From the NCBI GenBank assembly GCA_009667805.1, contig CM019066.1:3224001-3288000 (forward strand): DNA of 64,000 nucleotides, written 5' to 3'. The position numbers and the translations under genes are program-made. This document shows positions 21,512 to 31,584 of the stretch, piece by piece. Below the pieces are notes generated by a model, which was not told where the DNA came from, ran no database searches, and was given only the letters and a program-made list of their open reading frames with translations. Numbering within the stretch: the stretch's first letter is position 1; each line of letters begins with the position of its first letter. The DNA comes from Leptobrachium leishanense. Lineage: Eukaryota > Chordata > Amphibia > Anura > Megophryidae.

Positions 21512-22832
21512 TATCATTGCTTCCTGTAATGTCAAAAATTCTGGAAAAATGTGTCTACACTCAATTACGTGATTATTACTAGTATCAGAACTATTTAACC
21601 TCAGATCAATCAGGCTTTCGTCCAAATCATTCAACTACAATCGCCCTTTTAAAAGTTTGTAATGATATCCAAGCTGGCATGGAACAAGGAAACCTAACTG
21701 GAGCCATCTTCCTAGATTTTGTCAAGGCCTTTGACATGGTAGACCATGGCATCCTATTACAAAAACGTAAAAACTCCAGTATTGGTGATCACACGCTAAC
21801 CTGGTTTCAATCGTATGTATCTGATCGGTCACAATATGTGTCCATTTCTGACAGCACTTCTCTCCCCCTCCCAGTCACTTGCGGTGTACCCCAAGGCTCG
21901 ATACTCGGCCCTTGCTATTCACAATATTCATAAATGATCTGCCCAATGTCTGCAAAGCCTCAACTGTACACATGTACGCAGACGACACTGTAATCTATAC
22001 CAGCCAACCAAATCTCCCGCAGCTGGAGGCCGTGCTGCAAGAACAATTTACAGAGGTAGAAAAGTGGATTGCAGATAACAAACTTTTTCTAAATGCTGAC
22101 AAAACTGTAACGATGCTCTTTGGAACCGCACCTAAACTAAACAAATTGCAAACACCCCATCTATGTGTCAGGACAAAATCAAATGGCACGCTGACCAGTC
22201 ACTTCTCTCAAATATCTAGGTATGTGGTTACTAGATCCAAATCTATCCTTTGGCCCCACATCGAAAAACTCTCATCTAAAATTTACCCCAAACTAGGTGC
22301 CCTGCACAGAAACAAATCCTGCCTGAGCCCCGCGGTAAGAAAGCAGATTGTACAACAAATGCTTATGCCAGCCATTGAATACAGAGATGTAGTGTATGCA
22401 GCCGCCCCGCAGACACACCTCCAGAAACTTACTAAATTGTATAACTCATTCTGCCGCTTTGTGCTACAATGTAACTACACGACCCACCATTGTGACATGT
22501 TAAAAGAACTAAACTGGCCATCACTGGACTCTAGATGCACCCTTCACCTTTCCAACCTGGTGTTTAAGAGCTTTTCTGGGAAGCTACCACCCTACCTGAA
22601 TAGGCTGCTTCCCCTAGCAGTTCCCTCATCCTATAACCTCCGATCCAGGACCAGCACCTTACTTGCAATACCACAATACAAAAAGAAAGTGGCTCGATCC
22701 TCATTTTCCTACAGAGCACCACAATTATGGAATAACCTCCCAGATGCCATCATATCTTCCCCCAGTCTAAAGTCCCTTAAGAATTCCCTATTAACATACC
22801 TCAATACAGAATGCACCTGTAAACATGTAACA
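21512..22832 (+). pseudogene. LINE reverse transcriptase palm, thumb and C-terminus, frameshifted
   Basis: Starts ILLPVMSKILEKCV-like, then LTSDQSGFRPNHSTTIAL, IFLDFVKAFDMVDH (first catalytic Asp), VTCGVPQGSILGP, a frameshift at about 21900-21915, and FTIFINDLP and MYADDTVIY (catalytic YADD). Then come a 3' domain with AIEYRDVVYAAAP, PPYLNRLLP, YNLRSR and APQLWNNLPD, and a stop at 22833-22835. Further damage: a stop in the stretch near 21580 and probable missing residues around 22210. The catalytic residues survive, but the frame does not. Confidence 0.9.
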
Positions 22833-22996
22833 TAATGACTTTATTTCCTACATATTTATTTTTCTGTTAATCTGTATATTTGTTTTTGTGTTAATATCTT
22901 GCATTTTACTATTTTGTATTTCTGTAACCACTCAATGTTCTTGAACCCAGGACATACTTGAAAACGAGACAAATCTCAATGTATCCTTCCTGGTAA

Positions 22997-23423
22997 GGCT
23001 AGGGTCAGACGAAAGCATTTTTCCCCGCGAACGTGAAAAAGTGCGTCCGAACGCATTGACGTATTTTTTCACAGAATGCGCAAAAACGGTCAGACGACGC
23101 GCATTGTCGGTCGTGATTTTGTACGGATCGTCAATAAAACTCTTTTTGCGTCTGGACGTTATGTTGGCTGGACATTAGCAGTGTCTGACATCTCCTAATC
23201 ACGCAAACACACCGCTATGCCGCAGCTGCGCACTCAGTACGTCAGTACTAGCGGTTCAGCGTTCTCAGAAAAATGCGTTCAAATTCCACTTGCGTTGCGT
23301 GGCCGGACTTTTGTGCGGCCGTACATCGTATATTGGCCATCATTGCCCGTCATCTGCTGCTAGTGCGGCCGTAATTATGTGCGCCAGAACGCACGTTAAA
23401 AGTGCGCTGGTCTGACCCCAGCC
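22997..23423. mobile_element. Harbinger-like MITE, type A, 427 bp, in the LINE tail
   Basis: TIR GGCTAGGGTCAGACGA / GTCTGACCCCAGCC, flanks TAA and TTA. Reverse orientation to the copy at 13889. The LINE copy at 47290-48025 shows the unoccupied site (complement reads ctggTAAaatcc), so the insertion duplicated exactly three bases. Confidence 0.9.
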
Positions 23424-24059
23424 TTAAATCCTTTAAAATAAATAAATAAAATAAATAAATAATTCAGGAGAATCCCATAGGCTTCAATGTTAAAAATATT
23501 CTCGTTTTAATTCAATATCTAATAAACCGTTCATTATAATATTCTGCAGTAAAGAGTCTATTTATAGATTTTTAAGGATCTTTTAAGCATTTTTCAAGAT
23601 TTTTCTTGTAAAAAACTATTTCTGATTTTTTTTTATTCTTTTTAAACGTTTTTTCTTTTTTCTGTAACAGCCCTTTTTATTATCATTCATTGGATCTTAC
23701 TGTATATGTAAATTTCAGACATTTTCACTCAGTAGTTTCTTTGCAAACAGCGTTTCACTTTTCAAACATTCAAGCGTACTGTTTTTTTTTTTTCACTACA
23801 TTCGTCTGCTCGGGTTTTTCCGGCGTGTTCGGTGGGGTTAATCCAGATGTTTTTGCGGGTTTCGTGTGCATTCGCCTGGGTTTTGCGGTGAGTGTTCGTC
23901 GGGTTTGCGGCGGCTTTTCCCTGCACTACGACGGCCCTGTGGTGCTTGCTGAATACACCGCAGGGTCACTGAAATGGGATCGCCAAATCGCACCGAATTG
24001 AAGAGAACGAAAAGTCACCGAACGTGCGGTGGCTTTTCGATTCTCTTTGAATAACCCTG

Positions 24060-24767
24060 ACAGTGTCTCTCATTAACTTATGGTGTCGATATTGCTCCAT
24101 ATAGTATTAGTTATGCTTTTTTATTAGGTTACACGCCTTATATCACTTGTACCTGTAATGAATGTTTACTGTATGATGCAGGTGGGTTTAAAGAAACACT
24201 GATGGATAAGCTCTCTGTCCTTGCGGTATTTTTCAAGGGCCTCGCTGAAAGAAAGACTTTTGTTTTATTACAAAACATATTATTCCAGACTCTTTCACAT
24301 GTATGATTGCGACAGCATTATCAAACACAGATGTGCGCAAACCGCTAGAGGTATCTGTAGCTTCGGCCCAGCCATCGCACAATGTGTTCCTAATCAAAGC
24401 ATTAAATCAAACCTCGATAGGCAATTATACATTTCCAGCGTTCAGTTACTAATAAAACAATTCAGACTCGAACAATATGACCCCACAGCTAATGATTTGT
24501 AAGTGAGGATATTGCGGAGAAAAGAAAAAGGTGCAATATTACTCTGGCAGGTTGTGTTAGCAACACCCGGTCCTGTGGAAGATGAAGAACTGGCTTCCAA
24601 CAGAGCGCTGAGATCTGTGACTTAATGGAGCTTTATTTCTCTTCTCGGTATGACAGCACATAATTTCTGTGTTACAAATGGTTAGAAGGGACACAGCAGA
24701 CAACCAGATGTTGGCTCGGGAAGAATTATGGGAAATGTAGGCCATCAATAATTGAAAGAACTTGGTT
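24060..24767. other. Unassigned stretch
   Basis: No repeat or gene recognised. The frame at 24221-24502 (93 codons) has no motif. Confidence 0.5.
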
Positions 24768-24775
24768 GTCTAGAA

Positions 24776-24956
24776 CAGTGTTTCCCAAACCTCTCCTCTG
24801 GACCCCCAACCAGGCCAGATTTTGTAGATCACCTTGGGGAAATGCAGACTGAATCCTGCAATCACTGAGCAGCAAATCGTATCACCTGTGCTGTGCTTCA
24901 CATATCTGCAAACCTGGGCTGGTTGGGGGTCCCGGGGAGAGGTTTGAGAAACACTG
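24776..24956. mobile_element. 181-bp hAT MITE, copy 2
   Basis: CAGTGTTTCCCAAACC ... GAGAAACACTG with the duplication GTCTAGAA on both sides (24768-24775, 24957-24964). This matches the NTCTAGAN preference known for Charlie/Buster-type hATs. Confidence 0.9.
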
Positions 24957-25020
24957 GTCTAGAACACTAGTGTAAAAGTGTACTATCCTCAGCATGCTGG
25001 AGCTGCTATGTGGTGTAGTC

Positions 25021-25478
25021 CAGTGTTTCCCAACCCAAGTCCCAGGTCCCCCTACCAGTCCAGGTTTGCAGATATCTGAAGCACAGCACAGGTGATCTGA
25101 TTTGCTGCTCAGTGATTGCAGGATTTAGGCTAGGGTCAGACGAACGCATTTTTCACGTTGTCCGCGAAAAAGTGCGTTCGAACGAACGTACGTATTTTTT
25201 CCCAGCGCACTCTGTACGTCAGTAGTAGCGGTTTGACGTTCTCGAAAAAATGCGTTCGTTGGCCACTTGCGTTGCACGGACGAACTTTCGTGCGGCCGTT
25301 CGTCGTATGTTCCCCGGCATTGGACGTCATTTGCTGCTAGCATGGCCGTGATTTCGTGCGGCTAAACGCACGTGAAAAATGCGTTAGTCTGACCCTAGCC
25401 TAAGTCTGCATTTCCCCAAGGTGATCCTTAAAACCTGGCCTGTTAGGGGTACTTGAGGAACGGAGTTGAGAAACACTG
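25021..25478. mobile_element. hAT MITE of the 181-bp family, copy 3, split
   Basis: Ends CAGTGTTTCCCAACCC and GAGAAACACTG. Flanks GTGTAGTC and GTATAGTC differ at one base. Holds the type E MITE at 25128-25400. Confidence 0.85.
25128..25400. mobile_element. Harbinger-like MITE, type E, 273 bp
   Basis: TIR GGCTAGGGTCAGACGAAC / GTCTGACCCTAGCC, flanks TTA and TAA. The sister hAT MITE at 25492 shows the empty site ggatTCAgtctgc, confirming a 3-bp target. Confidence 0.9.
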
Positions 25479-25491
25479 GTATAGTCTATAT

Positions 25492-25674
25492 CCGTGGCTC
25501 TCAACCACGGTCCTCAAGTACCCCTAACAGGCCAGGTTTCCAGATATCTGAAATACAACACAGGTGATAGGATTTGCTGCTCAGTGATTGCAGGATTCAG
25601 TCTGCATTTCCCCAAGGTAACCCATAAAACCTGGCCTGTTGGGGGTACTTGAGGACCAGGGTTGGGAACCACTG
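25492..25674. mobile_element. hAT MITE of the 181-bp family, copy 4
   Basis: Divergent ends (CCGTGGCTCTCAACC / GGGAACCACTG) but a perfect 8-bp duplication GTCTATAT at 25484-25491 and 25675-25682. 183 bp. Confidence 0.85.
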
Positions 25675-25682
25675 GTCTATAT

Positions 25683-25995
25683 GAACGTCCAAAGGACTCC
25701 ATGGAACTAAACACAACCCTGCCGCAAGCTTGCGAGAGCAGTGTCACACAGGAATGGAGGAAGACCACTGGAAACTGTTTGTTCTCACTCTTTCACCGTG
25801 CATGGTGAGAGGAAGTGTTAGACAGTACCTCCCTCTTCACAATGAGATCAGAGGTAAGTTTGGGATTTTTCCAGGTATTTCTTTTTAATGATATATTAAT
25901 AATATAAAATAGTAATTTGTGGTTTAGCATTTCAGCAAAACATTCAGAGTTGTGGAAATCTGATTTTTGAGATAAAACATTGTGAAAGTTGTTTG
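25683..25995. other. Unassigned stretch
   Basis: Nothing recognised. Confidence 0.5.
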
Positions 25996-25999
25996 TTAA

Positions 26000-26885
26000 C
26001 CCCTTCGCTGCTGAGCCATTTCACCTCTGTGTGCTGAGCTCATTTTTAACGTTTTGTGCTCATCATGTTTAAACACGATTTGAAGTCATGTTTTTTTTGG
26101 ACGACCCAGACAAATTACATATCATTTTGTACAGCAGATACATAATATATCATTATTAAATGTATACGTCATGTCCTGCCAGAATGCTATAACAAATAAT
26201 TGTAAAAAAATGGTGATTTCAATCATTTACAGCGTGTGAAATAATTTTTTTCTCATTTTATCATCCAAACCTTTAATTATATATTCTGTAGGTACACTTG
26301 TTAAAAAGAATTAGAAATGGGAACCTGTTACTTTGTTTTTCTGAGAAAATACACGATTTTAAGTCAAACTGAAAAAAACTAAATTTTTCATTGTGGGGAA
26401 TGAGAAGGTGAGTTTGTGCAGTATGATTGTTTACATTACAATTGAAAAGTGAATAATCGTGCTGCAGTCTAAAAAAAAAAAAACTGACACTTTTATTATT
26501 TTAAATTTTGGTTTTACATATAATCTAGTCATGTTTGGAATCATTTGAAAGGCCACGCTCTCCCCTTTCCAGTGATCCCAAACTTGACTATCTTTAAGTG
26601 ATACAGGGATTCCCTTTCTGACGTCATCGCGCACCCATACGCGAAGACATCAGTGGGTAAGTGGAGGCCCCGGAGGCAGGGCTGACATCCAAGATGTCAG
26701 CCCCAATGGAAGAATACCGCGCTCCAGCGCCATTTGGTATTGGACCACGGTACTAACAGGTAAGGGGTTAAGAGGGGCACTGCTGGAAAGGTCAGACTCT
26801 GACTTTTCCAGTGATGCCTTTCTTATTTTTGTAGCCCCTACCAATAGGGAGATAGAGGGGTCCAAAGGACGCAACGATCCGCTGC
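26000..26885. mobile_element. piggyBac-like MITE Y4, right end lost
   Basis: TTAA (25996-25999) then CCCCTTCGCTGCTGAGCC. The interior follows the order of Y2 ('catgtttaaac', 'gatgtcagcccc', a 'cttttccagtgatgcc' hairpin). No matching right terminus; it fades out near 26885. Confidence 0.75.
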
Positions 26886-27005
26886 AAAACTGCCGAATCG
26901 ATCAAAAAAAAAAAACAATGACCTGCTGAATAGACCGCCGACCAGCTGCCGGAAAAAGCTAGCAAGCCACCGAAGGGGGTATATAAAAAAAAAACACAAC
27001 TTTTA

Positions 27006-27885
27006 GGCTAGGGTCAGACGAGCGTGATTTCTACGGACTGTACGTCCTTGCACACGGACGTACGTCAGTACGGAAGACGCAGTAGTGGCCACACAGTCCG
27101 TTTTTTTCACTGACGTTTATTTTTTGACGGATGTAGGAGGAAAAATAAATTAAAAAGCAAAACCATTTTGTCCGTGAAAAATGCTGGACGTATAAATGCA
27201 GTCCGTCTGACCACATTCCATCACTCACACACAAAGCTATGCAGACGTTGCGGACGCAGCGCACTTTGTGCGGCCGTTCTAGGGGTTGCACGTTCTTGCC
27301 TGCCTTGCGTCCGTGGGCCGCGGCCGTTGTGCGTCCGCAGTTCAGTGCGGACGTACTTCATGTGTCGGGCTCCAATGGACTTTCTTTCATGCTATCACGG
27401 ATGTACTTTTAGGCTAGGGTCAGACGAAAGCATTTTTCCCCGCGAACGTGAAAAAGTGCGTCCGAACGCATTGACGTATTTTTTCATGGAATGCGCAAAA
27501 ACGGTCAGACGACGCGCATTTTCGGGCGTGATTTTGTACGGATCGTCAATAAAACTCTTTTTGCGTCTGGACGTTATGTAGGCTGGACATTAGCAGCGTC
27601 TGACATCTCCTAATCACGCAAACACGCCGCTATGCCGCAGCTGCGCACTCAGTACGTCAGTACTAGCAGTTCTGCGTTCTCAAAAAAATGCGTTCAAATT
27701 CCACTTGCGTTGCACGGCCGGACTTTTGTGCGGCCGTACATCGTATAGTGGCCGTCATTGCCCGTCATCTGCTGCTAGTGCGGCCGTAATTATGTGCGCC
27801 AGAACGCACGTTAAAAGTGCCCTGGTCTGACCCCAGCCTTAGGCGCAATCACGGACGTGAACACTACGCTCGTCTGACCCCAGCC
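27006..27885. mobile_element. Harbinger-like MITE, type B, split by a type A copy
   Basis: TIR GGCTAGGGTCAGACGAGC / GTCTGACCCCAGCC with TTA on both sides. Pieces 27006-27411 and 27842-27885 join into the uninterrupted type B structure seen at 31632-32079. Confidence 0.9.
27412..27838. mobile_element. Harbinger-like MITE, type A, nested in type B
   Basis: 427 bp with TTA on both sides (27409-27411, 27839-27841). The type B copy at 31632 shows the empty site cttTTAggcgcaatc. The inserted element therefore sits at an internal TTAGGC that mimics its own terminus. Confidence 0.92.
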
Positions 27886-27889
27886 TTAA

Positions 27890-28394
27890 AAGGCGTTTTC
27901 AAACAAAGTACTGCATGAAAATGCCTGGGAATAATATATGAGGTTCTATGAATAATAATAAAATGGTCTGTTACAGAAAAAAAAAACAGCCATTAAAAAA
28001 AAAAGAAAGGACTGTCTTTTTTTTGCCAAAGGACTTTTTGCTGCAAATAAAAAGAATGAACGGTTTAATAAATATTTAATAAAAATGGGGATTTTTTTTT
28101 ACATTGCAACTTATGGGATTCTCCTGCTTAAACCTGTCAAATAAAACCACCGAAAAGCAGGGCATTTCACTGATATTTTGGTGCTATTCGGTGTTCTCTG
28201 CATAGATTAATCATTGCTTCTCTATGGGGAGCTCACTGCTGCCGAACAGGCACTGTATTTTGCTGGCAATTTGTCAATATTTGGCGAACTGCCAGCTTTT
28301 TTGATTGCAGAATGGCCACAAAATTGCACCGTACGGGTAAATTCACTGCTTGGTACAATTTCATGGCCAATTCGGTGCTGTTTGAATAACCCTG
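27890..28394. mobile_element. X-family element, copy 4, reversed and truncated
   Basis: The right end TTTGAATAACCCTG is the complement of the family's left TIR. The 'atagattaatcattgcttctc' segment lies in reverse. The left end is missing. Confidence 0.75.
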
Positions 28395-28439
28395 TATGTG
28401 TCTAAACATTGTCGATACCGCAACCCTAGACCCGGGTAA

Positions 28440-28866
28440 GGCTGGAGTCAGACCAGCGCACTTTTAACGTGCGTTCTGGCGCACATAATTACGGCCCCAC
28501 TAGCAGCAGATGACGGGCAATGACGGCCAATATACGATGTACGGCCGCACAAAAGTCCTGCCGTGCAACGCAAGTGGAATTTGAACGCATTTTTTTGAGA
28601 ACGCTGAACCGCTAGTACTGACGTACTGAGTGCGCAGCTGCGGCATAGCGGCGTGTTTGCGTGATTAGGAGATGTCAGACACTGCTAATGTCCAGCCTAC
28701 ATAACGTCCAGACGCAAAAAGAGTTTTATTGACGATCCGTACAAAATCACGCCCGAAAATGCGCGTCGTCTGACCGTTTTTGCGCATTCCGTGAAAAAAT
28801 ACGTCAATGCGTTCGGACGCACTTTTTCACGTTCGTGGGGAAAAATGCTTTCGTCTGACCCTAGCC
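28440..28866. mobile_element. Harbinger-like MITE, type A, 427 bp
   Basis: GGCTGGAGTCAGACC ... GTCTGACCCTAGCC with TAA on both sides (28437-28439, 28867-28869). Confidence 0.9.
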
Positions 28867-28869
28867 TAA

Positions 28870-29354
28870 ACTGCATTCTGGACCCTATTTCCATTCCTGA
28901 TGGCCAATACACTCTGATAGTTGACAGTGGCAGCAATGGTTTTATGCTGCCCCAAAAAAGTGGATACAATGTTTCTAATGCTTCTAAATAACCCAGTAAC
29001 AAACTGGTGACATAACGCTTAAGCACCAAAATGCCTAATACGTGCTCTCCCCTGTGAGGCGCCATGTCTCCCCGTGCAGATTAAAAGGATGCTGTTTGAA
29101 ATTCTCCCAAACTGAGCCCAGGTGTGTTGTCATGGTTACTTATTAGGCGGTATTTTATCAAGCCCACACCTGATAAGAGTAAGTAGCTAAGCTTCAGACA
29201 AATATCCTAGCATAAATTATAGCTTTTATTATATTCTATGCTGAATATTATTACAGCCGTGACTCATCGTGACTCGAAAAGTAAAAAATACTAATATTTC
29301 TCGTACTTGTGTTTGGATTTCTTTTCTTGTAGTTCTATGACGATACTGGGACAC
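28870..29354. other. Unassigned stretch
   Basis: Nothing recognised. The frame starting at 28791 begins inside the MITE and has no motif. Confidence 0.5.
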
Positions 29355-29650
29355 TTAGGGTTTCCAGATCAGCCACGTTTTCAGGGACATACAGGTCTAT
29401 TCACTAAAGGTGAAACGCAGGAGAATTGGCAGAAGTGAAAAATCCCGGTCAAAATAGCCAAACCAGAAAAATTCTCCCATTTATTTCACTTTCCAAATCG
29501 GCTATTTGGTCTAGATTGTTCTTTTCTTCTGCCAATATTCCTGAGTTTCACCTTTTAGTGAATAGACCTGTAAGTATTCTTTCATGAAGAGGCAGTGAGC
29601 AGGAGAAATGCTGCCCTGCAGTATGCATAATTCATTGCAAGCGGTTAGAT
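29355..29650. mobile_element. U-family element, interrupted copy
   Basis: Begins AGGGTTTCCAGATCAGCCACG, resumes after the inserted MITE with 'tttcatgaagaggcagtg' and 'tgccctgcagtatg', matching other U copies near 32850 and 33390. The right end is not visible. Confidence 0.6.
29392..29570. mobile_element. 179-bp self-complementary MITE with TA flanks
   Basis: Perfect ends CAGGTCTATTCACTAAAGG / CCTTTTAGTGAATAGACCTG between TA dinucleotides (29390-29391, 29571-29572), a mariner-like target. Related internally to 10440-10607. Confidence 0.8.
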
Positions 29651-29699
29651 CTGTTGTCTATTCCGGGCAGGTCATTCGGGATTCTACTTTGAAGCCTTA

Positions 29700-30144
29700 G
29701 GCTGGGGTCAGACGAGCGTAGTGTTCACGTCCGTGATTGCGCCTAAAAGTAAGTCCGTGATAGCATGACAGGAAGCCCATGGGAGCCCGTTACACGAAGT
29801 ACGTCCGCACTGAACTGCGGACTCACAACGGCCGCGGCCCACGGACGCAAGGCAGGCAAGAACGTACAACCCCTAGAACGGCCGCACAAAGTGCACTGCG
29901 TCCGCAACGTCCGCATAGCTTTGTGTGTGAATGATGGAACGTGGTCAGACAGACTGCATTTATACATCCAGCATTTTTCACGGACAAAATGGTTTTGCTT
30001 TTTAATTTATTTTCCCTCCTACATCCGTCAAAATATACGTCAGTGAATTAACGGACTGTGTGACCACTACTGCGTCTTCCGTACTGACGTACGTCCGTGT
30101 ACACAGACGTACAGTCCGTAGAAATCACGCTCATCTGACCACAG
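29700..30144. mobile_element. Harbinger-like MITE, type B, reversed, right end eroded
   Basis: Starts GGCTGGGGTCAGACGAGC after TTA; the right end reads CTCATCTGACC and then diverges. The interior matches 31632-32079 in reverse. Confidence 0.8.
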
Positions 30145-30191
30145 GGTTTTATGCACTGCTCATCAGCCTGAATAAATTATGTGTCCAGGAT

Positions 30192-30454
30192 AGGGTTGCC
30201 AAATCAGACATGTTTTCCTAGACACACATTATTTATTCATGCTGATGGGCAGAGCATGAAAAATGCCACTATGAAAAATGCCACTCTGCAGCATGTTGAA
30301 TCCATACGCTGCGGTTAAGGTATCCCAGGTGATCTGCTTTGATTTCCTTCCTGCAGCATATTATACATGTTGCAGGGCAGCACTTTTCCCTGTGCTCCCC
30401 TTGGCATGAAATAGTAATACATGTCCAGGAAAATATGGCCAACCTGGCAACCCT
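30192..30454. mobile_element. U-family element, copy 1
   Basis: Ends AGGGTTGCCAAATCAG and CTGGCAACCCT. The long subterminal repeats include 'atgttttcctggacac' and its complement. No coding sequence. Confidence 0.75.
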
Positions 30455-30497
30455 TGTCCAGGAAAAAATGGCCAATCCGACTATCCGAGTGTCTGTA

Positions 30498-30753
30498 AGG
30501 TTGCCGGTTCGGCCATGCTTTCCTGGATACATATTATTTACTTCATACTGGGCACAGTGTATGAAAAATGCCACTCCTAGAATGTAGACGTCATATGCTG
30601 CAGCAGGGGAGAAAGCTAAAAGGAATCCCAGGTGACCTGCCTTGATTTCCTTCCTGAATTACACATGTTGCAGGGCAGCACTTTTTCCTCTGCTCCTCTC
30701 TGCACAAAATAGTAAGAAGGTGCCCAGGAAAAGATGGCTGATCAGGCAATCCT
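30498..30753. mobile_element. U-family element, copy 2
   Basis: AGGTTGCCGGTTCGGCC ... GATCAGGCAATCCT, same interior ('cagggcagcac', 'gatttccttcctg') as copy 1, 43 bp downstream of it. Confidence 0.75.
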
Positions 30754-30829
30754 ATGTATATTGCACACATACTGCCTACCCCAAAACTGTCTCAGGTCAA
30801 TAAAGTTAGTTGAGAATTTCTACTTCTAA

Positions 30830-31127
30830 GGCCGTGGTCAGATGAGCGCACTACATGCGCACCCATACTGACGACTTTGTGATGCTTCAACGCGGCCGGC
30901 CACACTCTGTAGCGTGCGCTACAGTAGGCGTACTGCGGGGTTCTGAAAGCCTCCTCATCGAAGCTCTACGATGCGCGTTCAACGGGGCTGCAAAGTGCAA
31001 TCCTCCATATTCGGATCGAGTCTTGCAGCACTAAGCGCACTAACTGCACTCAGCGAGGTGGACAGACGGGCGTTAGACTCTCATGAATGTTCCTTCCGCT
31101 CTTAAAACCGCTCGTCTGACCCCAGCC
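30830..31127. mobile_element. Harbinger-like MITE, type C
   Basis: TIR GGCCGTGGTCAGATGAGCGC / GCTCGTCTGACCCCAGCC after TAA. Contains the type C core 'cgcggccggccacac'. Confidence 0.8.
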
Positions 31128-31130
31128 TTT

Positions 31131-31581
31131 TTTAGCATCAGACGTACGCAGTCATCATGTCCTTGTCGCCGCACAGATAAATGTTCATCGTAGCATTGAT
31201 TTGTGATCAATAGAGACCAACTCACGAAGTATGTGCGCACCGAAGTGTGCACACACCACGCAGGTGGCAATGGACGCCATTTAGGCCTCGACGTAAAAGC
31301 GCTACAACAGACGCCCAGAGTGCGCCGCGTCCTCGTAGCGGCCAGTGTGCGTGATGAGACGACGTCAGACGGAGTGCATTTGCGACGTCCATCATGTTGA
31401 CGCTCAGTTTTTTTGGTCTGGCTGACTGTACCTGTCATTTAATTTTAATTTTGTTTCCCATATTTCCCTTTTTTTTTCTACATCTATTAAAAACAATGGA
31501 CCGAGTGGTGTCTACAGTATCTTCCGTCAGTACGTCTGTCCATTATGCATGCACGCAGAGTGCGCTCATCTGACATTAGCC
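31131..31581. mobile_element. Harbinger-like MITE, type D, left end eroded
   Basis: The right end GCGCTCATCTGACATTAGCC is followed by TAA; the left end is recognisable only as TAGCATCAGACG. Shares ends but not interior with types A-C. Confidence 0.6.
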
Positions 31582-31584
31582 TAA

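Larger units (their letters stand above)
17200..23455 (+). mobile_element. Jockey-group LINE (L2/CR1-like), 5'-truncated, interrupted
   Basis: Coding pieces at 17286-17565 and 21512-22832 are one reverse transcriptase split by a hAT element. The 3' UTR has the 'aggacatacttgaaaacgag' segment, which recurs in minus-strand copies at 47290-48025 and near 50600, and ends in an (AAAT)n tail at about 23430-23455. A type A MITE sits in the tail at 22997-23423. Confidence 0.85.
16921..24059. mobile_element. X-family element, copy 3, holding a 6.2-kb nested stack
   Basis: The left part (16921 to about 17195) begins CAGGGTTACTCAAAGAGC; the right part (about 23455 to 24059) ends TCTTTGAATAACCCTG. Both sides carry ACA. 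The two parts join into the same order of segments as the uninterrupted copy. The break is filled by a LINE, which itself holds a hAT, a W element, a piggyBac-like element and two Harbinger-like MITEs. Confidence 0.8.
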
